From Nageia nagi (taxonomy: Eukaryota; Pinophyta): 64,000 bases of DNA. Every line of letters starts with the position of its first letter. The first letter of the stretch is position 1. The translations under genes and the position numbers were made by a program. A model generated the notes under the pieces. That model ran no database searches, was not told the DNA's origin, and saw only the letters and a program-made list of their open reading frames with translations. The stretch spans positions 82,274,001 to 82,338,000 of the forward strand of contig JBITNC010000001.1 in the NCBI GenBank assembly GCA_050084985.1, given 5' to 3'. Shown in pieces: positions 34,289-47,106 of the stretch.

Positions 34289-34308
34289 TTTGCCACTTTT
34301 TTGAAATA
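34289..34308 (-). other. Candidate polypurine tract of the gypsy element
   Basis: On the minus strand AAAAAAGTGGCAAAA directly precedes the 3' LTR. It is purine-rich with two pyrimidine-type breaks, so degraded or atypical. Confidence 0.45.
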
Positions 34309-35780
34309 CTCAACATTTTATAGGTGATGATTATTTCAAAAAAGTAAGCCTATTTAAGATGGGGTGCAATCAAGTTTAGATCTTGTATTCCTAACCTTAG
34401 GTCAAGGCTTTAAATTAACTCATTCACTATGAATAAGCTGAATTTGAGTGATTGGATTATGATGAAATCCATTTTTTATTTTTTTGCATTTAACATGTTT
34501 TGAACACAATAAGGGTTGTAGTGCAAGGCATAACTCAGACAATTATCACTATACTATGATGCTGTGTTGGCAGGATACAGATGGAGTCTTAGCCATCAGG
34601 CATATGCCATAGCTAGGATGTGATGAAGAAGCTCCTTTACGAATACAAAGCTTTGATTATTTTGCTTTTGCCCTAGCAGGTGGTTTACTTGATGATCTTG
34701 CACAAAAGTTCATCCAACAATTTTAACCATATGCAAACCCATCCTTCATTTCTCTGTTAAAAGAAGGGTTATTTTTTGAATTCATAATTACTCAAGAGTT
34801 TTGGGTTTTTCCAAAACACTTGGCTTAGACCAAGTCAACAAGTGAAAAACTTATTTCTATTTTATTTTTGACAACTTTTTTATTTTTTAGGGTTTTATAG
34901 ATATATGCTTATTTTTTTTTTTGCATAAGGTACAAGAGATAATTTTCTTGATGTTACCTCATAAGGGACCTTAAATACAAGTATTTCATTCAAATTTCAG
35001 AGTATGAGCATTTTAAGTGTTTTATATTTTTATCATGGTCTTAAGTTGAGTTTATGCAAGGAAGAGCTTTAGGAACTTGTTTTGTAATTTTTTCATTTTT
35101 TTAATAAAAAGAATAAAGAAAATATACATGAGAGTGCTAAAATGGAGGGCTCAAATATATTTTTTCCTTTTATTTTTCTTTGATATTTTATGATTTTTTA
35201 GGTCATCGATGATTTGGTACTAGTCATCGATGATCCTTACAAATTGCCAATGCCTGATAATGAATCATCGATGTTTGACTGTGTGAAGGTTTAAAAAGAA
35301 AAATATTTGTTATCATTTTCTTATTTACCATTTAGTGATTGGTCAAAACCCTCTGACTACCCTACCCCACTTTTCAGAGTTTGACCCTACGCTTATCATT
35401 TTTACCATAGTTATGAGCTAGGATGCTACCACAAGGATGCTAGATGCCATGCAAGAGGCCCATGAGGGAAGAGGTGGGGTTTTAAAACCCTCTTTTTAAT
35501 TTTTTGCTTATTAATCCATTTATACTTCGTGTTTGAAAAAATAGAAATCATAAGATACTTAGGAATACTATTTAGAGGTCTTCTAAGTGTTTACTTTTTT
35601 TAATTAAGCTCCCTTTTTCAATATTTAGGTAAAATTTTAAAATCCCAACATCGATCATCGACCAGAGCTGAAGGGTTTCAGGATCGTCGACATTCTAGTA
35701 GAGAACACTAGCAATTTTAGACCCTGATCATCTGCTTTTGGTGTTTGCATTTAGGATAATTTTTTTGACTTACTTTATTA
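34309..35780. other. Gypsy 3' segment between PMD relic and LTR
   Basis: AT-rich with no recognised domain. GTCATCGATGAT occurs at about 35202 and 35223 and ATCATCGATG at about 35264, echoing palindromes inside the LTRs. Confidence 0.4.
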
Positions 35781-35784
35781 TTAA

Positions 35785-37190
35785 TTGATATTAGGTTTGG
35801 GACATATTGGAGCTAGAGGTAGATATCCTCATATACTCGAGGATGGTCATGTTTTATTGACTACCTTAGATCAAACTTTTCTTTGTGTAGTTGGATTTGG
35901 AGCTAGGCCCCACATGGGTCGTATTCATTGGGACTATCCACTATTGGAAACCTTGCTAGAGAGATGGGATTCTTTGATTGGCACCTTCCATCTTCCTATG
36001 AGGGATATGACTATTAAATGGAGGACATCCATCATTTATATCATTTGCCTATTCAAGGTTAATAGATTTAACATGCTCTAGATCGAGATTCAGTGCGCCC
36101 AAATATTGTAGCAATCTATGGGGTAGGTGTTGTTGATGGAGTCATGGGTGAGATGTTTTTTGGGGGTCTTACATACTTTAGGTATTGGAAGAATGATCAA
36201 TAGGGTCTCCTTATAGCCTCTTATTTTATAGGGCTTATCTAGTGTTACACTCTCCTAGATATCAGTAGTGGGAGATTTCCTTAGTCCTTATTGCTCGTAG
36301 TGGTTGATATTCTATATTAGGTGATAGTATATGTTTGGGATCCCACATTAATAGCCCAAATTTATTGAGATTTATTCTTTTATTCTTTAGGCCATAGAGC
36401 CTCATTGTTAGTTACCATTACTCTTTAGGTGTGGGCATATGAGAATATCCATGTAGCTCATCCTTTAGGGCTTCCAATGCCTAGTTTTGATACTCACATA
36501 GCTTATCCTACTAGCATCATGCATTAGCGAGAATACTTTTATACTCACCCTTTAGATGGCATAAACAAGATATTACCTTTTATTAAAGGATGATCACTCA
36601 CCTCATTGTAGATTAGGTGAGGTTTCAACCCTACCATGGTTACCCAATTTGGAGTGAGCTTGTAGTATAGTTGATAAGCATCAAATAGGCTCAAGTTCTC
36701 AGTGGTTGATGGACTGAGTTCTTAGAGCATTTCTCCTTTGAGCATGTGCATCGTTAATTTTGTTTGGTGCAATATGTCCCACTACCACCTCTATGTTTTT
36801 TGAGAGAGGGCAAGTTGCCAATTAAGGAGATTCAGTCCCTAGTTTATGTAGAGCCAAATCCTACATGGGAGGAGATCTTAGTGGAGGACACAAGTGTGAA
36901 TGATGTGGGTGTGATTGAGGCTTTTGATGCCTGGTGGTAGGTAGAGTTAGAGGTCGAGGATAGTGATGTGTTAGAGCATAGGGTACACTAATGAGTAGCT
37001 AAGCCTGAGGTGATTATTAAGGTTGGAGAGTAGGTAGTCCAGGAGAGGGTTGAGGAGCAGGTGATGGATGAGCCAGTGGCTAAGGAGCAAGTGATTAACA
37101 AGCCAAAAGACATAATTGATCAAGGAGAGGAGACTGAGTTAGGTACCTTACTAGAGGTGCAAGAGGGGTAGAGCTCCTCCTCTAGAGGTA
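35785..37190 (+). pseudogene. Plant mobile domain (PMD/MAIN-like) relic, antisense in the gypsy element
   Basis: On the strand opposite to gag-pol, one piece (35785-36081) reads LLTTLDQTFL, then ETLLERWDSLIGTFHLPMRD + MTI, the hallmark start of the plant mobile domain. After stops, VWAYENIHVAHPLGLPMPSF (near 36430) and HVHR, stop, LVQYVPLPP (near 36745) match later PMD parts, followed by an acidic tail (EDTSVNDVGVIEAFDAWW). The PMD is a transposon-linked domain also found in host MAIN/MAIL1 proteins. Antisense PMD genes between pol and the 3' LTR are known for Tat-type gypsy elements, as I recall. At least five stops make it inactive. Confidence 0.7.
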
Positions 37191-40100
37191 CCTAATGTTG
37201 ATGCACTCTTGGGAGACATATACGAGTTGAGATACCAGGTTTCTTAGCTTAGTGCTCATATGTATTGATATAGAGCTGAGAGAGAAAGATATCACAAGAG
37301 AGGGATGAGGCTTGTGCTTCTTCATAGATCAAGAGAGCTAGTACATCTATGGGGGGAGCTAGTTAGCTATCATTATTTATTCAAGGAATTCTTTAGTAGA
37401 AGGACTATTACTCCTCTATTATTCAGACATGGTTGATAGGGGTACCTCTATATATCCCAAGCATGTTATATATAGTTCCTCCTATCACATATGTCCTTAT
37501 GATGTCTTAATTTATCAGACACCCAATGGAGCCTAACAGACTACCAATACTCAAGGTAGGGTTATTATACCTACTACATCTCATAACCATAGTAGGATAG
37601 GTGAGGTTTCTTTCCAGGACCTAGTGGGATCATCTAAGATTCATAGAGTGACTTGGGTTGCTAGTCTTACAAGTTTAGTGGGCACTACTCATCCTAGATA
37701 AGGTAGAGCCAATAGTCCTACAGATGGTAGAGAGGGCATCTCCTGAGAGTATTTTAGTGATAGGACTACTTATTTTTATGTTTCATCTTAGACTTATGAG
37801 TCTTATCAGACTATGTTATTTTAGTTTGAGATCATGGAGAGCAGGACCATTTTATATGTTTAGACATTTCATTCATGGGCCTATTTTTTGATGACCTTAT
37901 CTATTTTTTGGATCATGGTAGTCATGATTGATAGTTAGTTTTTCTATACAGATGGTGGATAGATGGCTTATGTGATAAACATTTGGTTATATTTTGTGAT
38001 ATATATATGTGATGATAGCTTAGACTTTTATATGAATGCTTTAGTATAATATTAATGTATGCTTATGTTTTCATGTTTTTTAAATGTATGTGTTAAAATG
38101 GAAATGTGTGTTTATTTTTTATATTTTTATTTAGTTTTAAGAACTTATTTATGATATGTTTTGTAAATACAAAGTGATATTTATATTTATATAGGACTAC
38201 TATGTTTGTAGAATAAGATTTGATTTATAGAAAAACGGAATCAGATGCATCATTTTCTATTTTCTTTGCTACTTTTATACATGGTTTTGAACATAATATA
38301 CTCGTATAAACATATGTGATATCATGAATAATGTGAATGTATGGATGTGAAACACACACAAGATTTACAAAATATTTTATGGATGTAAAATTGGATACAC
38401 ATAGATGTATATGGATAGATGATACATGAATGTAAAATGTATGAAGCCTAAATGACCTAAGATTTTTATGAATGACATAATCATTTAGTCATCAATCATA
38501 ATGCTTTGGTAACAAGCTTTATAATAATAATGATAGTATGGAATGAATGGATATATACAATTAAAGAAGTGTAATGAATAACACCTTCAATATCTAGTCT
38601 TCATTAATTAATCTTCTGCTTTGGTCTCATCTACTAGGGATGATATAAAACAAGATCATAATATACTTAAGTTTACCATAAACTATGTGTGTGAATGATT
38701 TCATTTTCTTTCTCTTAACATTCGTAAATTAAATACCCTAGATTATAAATTATGAGATATGATCTTTTCTTTTGTAAGGTATGCTTCACTACCAAAAGAT
38801 CCATAGCCCTGGTGTAAGGTAACCCTATCATCCATTACAACCTTGCTCTATTTGCTAGTCAGACATCCATAGCCCTAATAGAGGATATGTAATGGCCCAA
38901 ATTAAACACATTTTTTTTTTCACTTTTCTTTTCTATCCTAGCTCTTAGGTTTAGGATAACAAAGTAAAAAAATCATACTCACATTTATACTCAAGAAATA
39001 CTCAATCTTGATTGTTTTGCAGATTTTAAATTGAAAAGTGTATGAGTCTATTAGTGCATTGCCATATAGCAATAGTTATGCCCTTTTATCATCCTAAGTT
39101 TTTGAAACTTTGACATAGGATTTTTAATAAAACCAAATATTAATAGAGTATTTATTACCTACTTTTTTATTTGTAAATAATAATATACATAAATGAATAT
39201 TATATGATGTATGAATGATGCTGGATACATTAGCTAGATTAGTTGCCTCCTCATAATGATTTGATATCCAATAATTATGACATTCAAATAAAGGACTAAA
39301 ATTTATGAACAAAGTGAAATGATATAAACACAAAGGGATGTACCTAGTAGCCAAGATGCTTTAGAAGTATATCTTTTAGTATACATACATATATACTTAA
39401 TTTTTTTATTTTTTTGATTTTTACATGTTCCCCCATAATAATGAATCTAACAAGTCATCATGAGTAAAAGATGGAAATGATAACAAGTATGATGGTATGA
39501 TCAATGAACCATTTTGGGGGTTCATGGATGATAAACATAACAACATGAAGTCCCAATACATATGTTTATAGACAAGAGATGGGCTATGGTGACATCATCG
39601 AAAAGGTCTTCTTCAGATGTAAAGATGTGGCCCACGTATCTAACAAATCAAATACTAAGGAGTGATAAGAGAATCAATTATGATTCTCCAAATAAAATAG
39701 TTTAGTGAACATGGATAAGATTTTGTAGGAAATCTTGTTAAGGGATATCATATATGACAAAATCCCCAACAAGGTGATGATTAAATGTAAATCTCTTTTT
39801 ATTAGAGTTCCTTAAAAATTATAAGCATGATCAAACCTATTAGTGCATAGAGTCAAAGCTATCATAAACAAAATTGATGCTGGATAGCCTTAGGTAATTG
39901 ATTAAATTGATCCTCCTCTAACTTGGGTTTTGGACACGATCCTTTAAGGGGTCACTAGGAAAAGTACAAGTGATAAGAAATGACAAGGGATATAAGTCCC
40001 ATGGGATAGGGGATCATAATGCAAGGATCCCTCCACTACTAGTGGGAAGACTAACACTAATGTGGGTGATTCATGATGCTTATTTCCCATGAAATACAAT

Positions 40101-41500
40101 AACTACTTGCATTGTCATATACAAGATTTTTAAATTTATAAAAGTTTTTTAAAGATAGATATATAACACACATATATTTATTTTTACAAGTAAAAATTTA
40201 TAATAATTTTTTGAATTATTTACATGTGTTTTGAATGATTATATTTTATATTTATTTTATTATTATCATTTTTTAGAACAAAAAACTTTTTACAACTCCC
40301 TAATGATAATGGTTCCCTTTTTTTTATGATGACCCAACCTTTATAACCCTAAAAATAAAAGTACAAATGTTTAAACTAGAAACAATGTAGGTCCTAGTCT
40401 AGGATGGATCGGGTTTATAATGGATCAGATACAAAATAAGTGGCAAGATTGGTGGATGATACTTGAACTTCTTAATAAACAGTTTTGGCTTGGCTAATGA
40501 TGTTAAGGCTTCACCATTCTCAATAAGTGAAAGGAGATATGGAATCCCTAAGGATTGTGAATGATTGAGGGAATTAATGACATGAGGGGGATGTATGTCT
40601 TTTAAGATATTAGGACATACTCATTTTTCATTATTTTGATTACAAACCTCATTTTTCTTTGGTTAAAGCATTCTAAGGTTCTTTAAAACCTTGTTTTACC
40701 CTTAATAGATTATTTACTCAAAATTCCTATTGAATAATGAACTATAATTCATATTGATTTCATTATGAAAATTAAAATAGGTATTATAGTCCAATACCAA
40801 GTCATTGATGACCTCAGTTATGGAAATTGATCTCTCGATAACATCAAAGAGTTATATGATCAACAAATTAACAAAATTTTGGTCTCTCATAAGGCCAATG
40901 CAAGTGGAATAGATGGATCCAATTGTCAGGATTTAGTTTCCATTACATATCCTTTGCTTCTAATCTAATATTTGTTTATGATTATTGAATTTTAAGTCCC
41001 ATCATTGGTTCCTCATCGATTATAAAAATTCATGGCTATAACTTCTTGAATTTCTTTTGGTAAATGAAAGAAATGGGCTATCTTATGTAAGGATGCTTTC
41101 TTAATGCTTCATGTAGCAATCTTGAGGTATCTATCAACAAAATCATGGCTACAAATTAAATTACAATTTGTTTTTTCCATTGGTTTTAGTCTTCTGGCAT
41201 CAAATTTCTCACTTGAATGTTGTGGAGGAAAGGATTGCGAAATTTGACCTAATTTGAAGAGAATTGTTGGTAATTTTTTGCACACATATAATTGATCATT
41301 GAGGCTTGTGGATGAACATATGTAAAAACTATGACTATTTTATGATGACAAGGTCTCTTATCATCTGGTCTACCCATGTAAATAGAAAATCTTCATTTGG
41401 CCAAGTGTTAATAACTCTATTTTGGATCCACCTATTGAAGAAATAATCAATTACAATCCTAGGGGTTGATGTAAACCAATATTAGCATAACAAGCTTATA
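37191..41500. other. Gypsy 3' segment between integrase and PMD relic
   Basis: AT-rich with short frames on both strands and no recognised domain. A weak charged stretch follows the PMD tail to about 37900 on the plus strand (possible continuation of the same gene). TATATG/ATGTATGG-rich simple sequence at about 38270-38440. Confidence 0.4.
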
Positions 41501-41929
41501 ATACATATTTATGCAAAATAATGTGCATGACTCAGGTTGTACATGGCTTTATCCACATAAATATCCAAGTTATCTCCACGAACACTTATCTCCCATACTT
41601 GGTATGGTAATAAGTTTAAGGCTAGGATTCTTTGTAGATCATCAAGTAAACAGAGGATATTTCTATTTCTATTTATATGAAAAGTATTTAGGGATAATTT
41701 TGTGATAGCCTTGTCTCCCAAATATTTGAACTTCTCAAACCAAGATTTTTTTGAATACCTCTTTGATTAGCAATCAGGTGGATGCTTTTGCTCTTTTTTG
41801 ATGTCATTTTCTATTTCAAATACATTAAATATGTATAAGTCTTAAGAAAAACACTTTTGTTAATTTTTTAACTAAAAAGGCTTATTTACAATATATACAA
41901 TTTCTAATTAAAAAATTTTATTAACTATG

Positions 41930-43010
41930 AAAAGGAAAAAGGTGCATGATATTTATGGGCTCACACTCTTTGTTACCTTTCATATCAACTAAATGATAAG
42001 CTCTAGATCCAAATTTTCTTTTAGTCACATAAGGACCTAACCAATCAGGAGCAAACTTATCATGAAGCTATCATTTCATTCAAGAAGTTTTTTGGTTTTA
42101 TTTTAAAACCAAATCTCCTATGTTAAATTTATGAGTTTTAACTTTTTTTTTATTGAAGGCTCTTTTAATATGATTTTGATAAGTATGTAAGTGCTATAAT
42201 GCATTAACTCTTCTTTCATCTAGAAGCAATAATTGATCTAATCTTGTTTGATGAACTGCTTCATTAGTGATATAGTCTTGTAATGCAATTCATATAGAAG
42301 GAATTTCTATTTCTAAGGGTAATACTACTTCTACCCTATAAACTAAGGAAAATGGGGTTGCCCCAGTAGGATTTCAAATACTAGTTTGATAAGCCCATAA
42401 TGCATTTGGAATTCTTGCATGCCAATCTTGATGGAAATCATCAATAGTTTTTAATAGAATGCTACAAATAATTTTATTTGTAGCTTTAGCTTGCCCATTC
42501 TCTTAAAGATAGTAAGGATTTGAGAAGCTTAAAAGGATATGAATCCTTTACATAAAGACTAAACTTCCTTATTTTTGAAGTTTTTCCCATTATCAGTGAT
42601 AATTTGGGTTGAAATTCCAAAATGACATATAATATGATTTTGTATGAATTCTGCTATCTTTGGCCCTTTTTTGAGATCATGGGGATAACTTCTATCCATT
42701 TTGTAAAATATTCTATAGCAGTTATTATAAACTTATGAGCTCCTAAAGAAATAGGAGATATTTGACCTATTAAATCTAATGCCCATCTTGAGAATCGTGA
42801 TAATGATTGCATGGGTTGTAACATATATGAGGGTTGATTAAATAGATTTTCATGTTGTTGATATTTAACACACTTTCTAATATATTCCATGTAATCACAT
42901 TCCATAGTGGGCCAATAATATCCCATACACATTAGTCATTTTGTAATTGCGGAGCCACTAAAATGTCCTTCGCAAATTCCATCATGTTCACATGAAATAG
43001 CAATTTGTGA
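41930..43010 (-). pseudogene. Gypsy integrase relic
   Basis: The open piece 42654-42932 contains GYYWPTMECDYMEYIRKCVK with a zinc-binding Cys, then WALDLIGQISPISLGAHKFI and EYFTKWIEVIP, the start of the catalytic core with its first Asp. Downstream (42650 to 41930) fragments lead to KFAPDWLGPYVTKRKFGSRA and YHLVDMKGNKECEPINIMHL near 42050-41940, the C-terminal end typical of Tat integrases without chromodomain. Several stops and frame changes. Confidence 0.8.
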
Positions 43011-43348
43011 ATCAACTCATCCTAAACATCTAAGCAATATCCCATCAAAACTCCTTTGGTATAGAACATTTCCTATCATGCAAAAGTGAAATGCTTTTAT
43101 CTTGAATGCATTTCTAGATGACTTTGTTAAGTATTTAGGTAATACCCCATCTCTTAAGAATTTGAACAATTATTTATGCCACAAATTTTATCTTCCATTG
43201 CAATGTATAAGACTACATGTTCAACTTTGTTTTATTCTATTAAGGATTAAGTGATTTGAATAATTTCAATAGGGATCAATTTTTTATTAGGGTTTGCAAG
43301 CATCAAAGATTTGATGGAAGCCATAGCATCAGTAAACCTATTAGTTGA

Positions 43349-43717
43349 TCACGGTGCTGCTTCTAAATCATACTTTTCAAAAGATGATAAGATATCATGT
43401 ACTAATCTTTTATATTTTTGTAGGAAAGGTTCCTTACACTGGAAGATTTCTTTAACTTGATTTACAATTAACAATGAATCACCAATGAATTTTACTTTTT
43501 TCAATTTTAATTTTATAGTAGTTTTAATAGATAAGATTAAGGTTTCATACTCAGCATTGTTGTTCATACAAGGAAAGCTAAGTTTAAATGAATAGGGTAT
43601 AGGAACCTCTTGGGATGTAACCAATACAACACTTGCACCCCCTTTTTGTTCACATCTTGACCCATCAAAGTATATTACCATATCCCAATCTTCTTCAGAT
43701 TCTATGAGAATTTTCAT
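43349..43717 (-). pseudogene. Second (archaeal-type) RNase H of the gypsy element
   Basis: A 122-residue open piece with IYFDGSRCEQKGGASVVLVT, then NNAEYETLILSI, then FIGDSLLIVNQVKE. The Asp-Gly-Ser, Glu and Asp-Ser motifs are the RNase H catalytic positions and are all present. A second RNase H after the RT-linked one is the mark of Tat-lineage elements. Upstream and downstream frames are broken. Confidence 0.8.
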
Positions 43718-43924
43718 CTCATCTAATTGGAATACATGTTCATTAGGTAATTCTATTATGAGTGGATTATCATTAGATAATGGTGCCTCAACGAGATAAT
43801 CAACTATGAGTTATCTTTTAATTGATTTTTAACTTATGAAAAATAAGTCGAATTAAGCTAGATGCATGATCCATTTAGATGTCCTTACATTTTGATAAGT
43901 TTTGTTCATTATATATTTCAAAGG

Positions 43925-44495
43925 ATCTACTTTAACAATTACATGTGGTATGATTTAGCATGTAATATCTTAATTTTTTTGTTGCAAATACTATCGCTAG
44001 ACACAACTTCTCCAAATACACGTATTTGATCTCATAACCAACTAAAATTTGACTAAGGTAATATATTGTTTGTTCTTTACTATTCTCATTCTTTTGATCA
44101 AGCATGGTTCCTAAGGCTATTTCTATAGCTAATATATATAACAAGAATGGTTTTTTAGGCTTCGATGGTACTAGAACAGGTGGTGAGAGAAGATAGCATT
44201 TAATCTCATCAAATGCCTCTTGTTGTTGATTACCCTAGTAAAAGATAATACCCTTCTTCAAAATTTTGTTAAAATGTTTACATTTGTCTAACAACTAAGA
44301 AATGAAACATCTTATGGCCTGCAACTTGCCTTGTAGGCTTTGTAGTTGTTTTATATTTGAGGGGTGGGGACATATTTGTTATTACTTTTATTTTGTTTGG
44401 ATCTACTTCAATCCCTTATCTAGAGATAATGAAACCCAACAATTTCCCTGATGTTACCCCAAAAACACACTTCTTTGGGTTCAATCAAATTTTAT
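43925..44495 (-). pseudogene. RT connection and first RNase H of the gypsy element
   Basis: Reading from 44495 down: NPKKCVFGVTSGKLLGFIIS, then LQSLQGKLQAIRCFIS, AFDEIKCYLLSPPVLVPSKP, and finally IEIALGTMLDQKNENSKEQT with YYLSQILVGYEIKYVYLEKL (open piece 43932-44144). This is the thumb/connection region and the RT-linked RNase H, in the usual order and with degraded catalytic positions. Confidence 0.75.
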
Positions 44496-45125
44496 ATTCT
44501 AGTAACCTATCAAATATTTTAATAAGCACTTTGGGGTGATCTTCTTGTGTTTTGATTTAGCCAGCATATCATCTACATAATCTTTTATGATATCATGCAT
44601 GTAATCATGAAAGATGTATGTCATGGCTCTTTCATAGGTAGCTCTAATATTTTTTAATCCAAAAGGCATTACTCTGTAACAAAATGTTCCCCATGGTGTT
44701 GTAAATGTAGTTTTATGTTGGTCTTCTGATGCTACCTTAATTTGGTTGTATCTTGAAAACCCATCCATGAGTGAAAATATTTCATGTCCTATGGTAGAAT
44801 CAACCAAGCTATCCATGTTTGGTAAGGGAAAGTCATCCTTAAGACATGCTTTGTTTAGGTCTCTAAAATTTGTGCATATTCTAATTTTCTAATGGATTTC
44901 TTAATTGGTACCATATTAGAAATCCAATTAGAGTAATCAATTGAATGAATAAACTTGGCTTCCAAAAGCTTTTGCAACTCTTCTTTTACCATCAGAGCAA
45001 TTGTAGGATGCATTTTTCATAGCTTTTGTTTAATAGGTTTTGCACCTTCCTTTATATCAAGATTATGCACTACTAAATTAGGATCAAGCCCATGCATATT
45101 AGTATATGACCATGCGAATATTTCC
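44496..45125 (-). pseudogene. Gypsy reverse transcriptase relic
   Basis: Begins near 45100 with KPIKQKL and ALMVKEELQKLLEAKFIHSI, then a broken stretch, then the open piece 44499-44816 with EIFSLMDGFSRYNQIKVASE, TTFTTPWGTFCYRVMPFGLK and IKDYVDDMLAKSK. The catalytic YVDD is kept. Arg replaces the usual Gly after Asn-Ile in the NAG(A)TYQ-like motif. At least two stops interrupt the upstream part. Confidence 0.85.
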
Positions 45126-46740
45126 TATTTTTTCTTAAGTATTGTAATGAACTCTTTTCTCTCATTTTTAGTAAGGAATTTTTCTAATTGAATTATTTTA
45201 GGGCTACTAGGTTCATTACTTAAATTAATTTTGATGGTTTCTTTAATTAACATGTGCGATCCCTCCTCTAATTGGTTGGGTATTGGAATCCAATTATTAT
45301 CATTAGCATTATATTCTTCATCCTTAGCTTCATACTGATCTTCCAAAGTAGTATTAATTTTCAAGTTTGTAGTCTGTAAGATTGTATCTATGTCTTTGAA
45401 ATCCTAGATTGTAGGTTATTCAAGAATCAATGTAAAATCTATAGTTTCTTCATCTACCAGAAAGTATGAATAAGCACTACTTGAATTATCTAAACCTATT
45501 ATTTCAAACTCATCAAACTTGTCACTTCCAAACCAATCAAAGTTCATTTGAGGCATTATATCATCACATATTTTTGTAATCTCTACCATGTTAATTGATA
45601 TATTAGAAAATAACCCTCCTAAGAATAATATTTCAGAGTCTATGTCATCTTTATTTATCATCCACTTAGATACTTTAGATAAATTTTCATATGTTGTAGG
45701 CTTGAATTCTAACTTAGTTATCTTGAAACTAGATACTCCTTGATTTTTTCTCTTATAACTTGATCCTATCTTATCACTAGGAAATTGATAATGAATATCA
45801 ATGGTGTACCTAAGTCCTTTTTTGTATCATCTTAAACCTTTTCCTTTCCATTGACACCTATCAAAGTATCTTTGGACAAATGATCTTACATTTGATGATA
45901 AGTATTCTAATGAATCATAAAAAATACCTTCATTAGATTGAGGTAGAGTTAGGATAGGTGGTTCTATAGGACCTTGATATACAAAAAGTGTTTGATTAGG
46001 TAATTTCCCAAGTGGTACTAATTTCCCCACCACACAAGGAGGCTCTTTAGGTTTTCTTATTTCTTAAGCTATAGAAATATTAAGAATAACATCATCAATG
46101 GCAAACTCTCCTATTTTGTAATCAATTAATTTTATAGTCATAGGATAAATATAAGATTGTTTATTTTTTACTGTACCATCATTATATGGTGCATTTATAG
46201 GACAAGGACAAGATGCTTTTGATGATGAAGCTTTATTTACTTCATCTAACTTTCATGCTCTTTCCTACCGTGTTTTCTTTTCCAGGACTATTGGTTTTAT
46301 TTTTAGTAATGAATCCTTATTAATCTTTGACGTATGAGGTACTTCAGGATTAGTGAGATCTTTTCCCTTTAAATAACTTGGAGAAGCATCTTTTTTATTG
46401 ATATCTACTATTGATACATTTTAAAAAACCATAGGTAGTGTAAAATAATGAGTAGAGGGAAAAGCAGTCTTCCCTAAAAGATGCATATGATTGCAATGGG
46501 AATATGGATTCTCATCACCAAGTACTTAGTGTACTACCCCATCATGAATGTATTTAAAGCAATTATGATATGTTTATGGGACACATTGCATGTCTCTAAT
46601 CCACGATCTTCCTAGGAGTAAGTTGTATTATGTTATATCCCCTTCAATAACTTGAAATAATGTTTGTATGGTTTTAGATCCTACAATGATGGGCAATAAT
46701 ATAGATCCCATTATTGAGCACAAAGCATCATTGAAAGATA
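45126..46740 (-). pseudogene. Gypsy protease-RT linker relic
   Basis: Three open pieces (45125-45364, 45416-45661, 45827-46033) carry acidic linker sequence such as LEDQYEAKDEEYNANDNNW and IIQLEKFLTKNERKEF, the latter resembling the lead-in to RT. No separate domain is recognised. Confidence 0.5.
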
Positions 46741-46744
46741 TTAA

Positions 46745-46987
46745 TTATAAGGAAGGTACACATATGTGTGATAAAGGAAGATTTAAGTTCTTATAGGTAA
46801 TTGTAGAAATTATATTGATTATAGAACCTTCATCTATTAATATCCTTCCAAAAGCCTTCCCATCTATCTTGGCTATGATATGTGGTGGGGGATCTTGACC
46901 TTGCAAACAGTTTGATTGCCTAAATTCGTGATCATGGAAGGAAATAGTGGGTTTTTGGCTTGTTTTAATATTTCCCACAAAATACAC
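46745..46987 (-). pseudogene. Gypsy aspartic protease relic
   Basis: The open piece reads NCLQGQDPPPHIIAKIDGKA then FGRILIDEGSIINIISTITY. The ILID-x-GS core is the retroviral-type aspartic protease active-site loop in Tat elements, here IDEGS rather than the usual Asp-(Gly/Asn/Ser)-Gly-Ser. It lies between gag and RT as expected. Confidence 0.7.
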
Positions 46988-47106
46988 AAAGCTTTCAAGA
47001 TCATTAATATCTAATTCGATTATTTACAACAACTGGTTCATAGCTTCTCTATGATTTTTGGATTATTGTAACAACTCAAACAAGGACATATTCACTTGTG
47101 AGTTTC

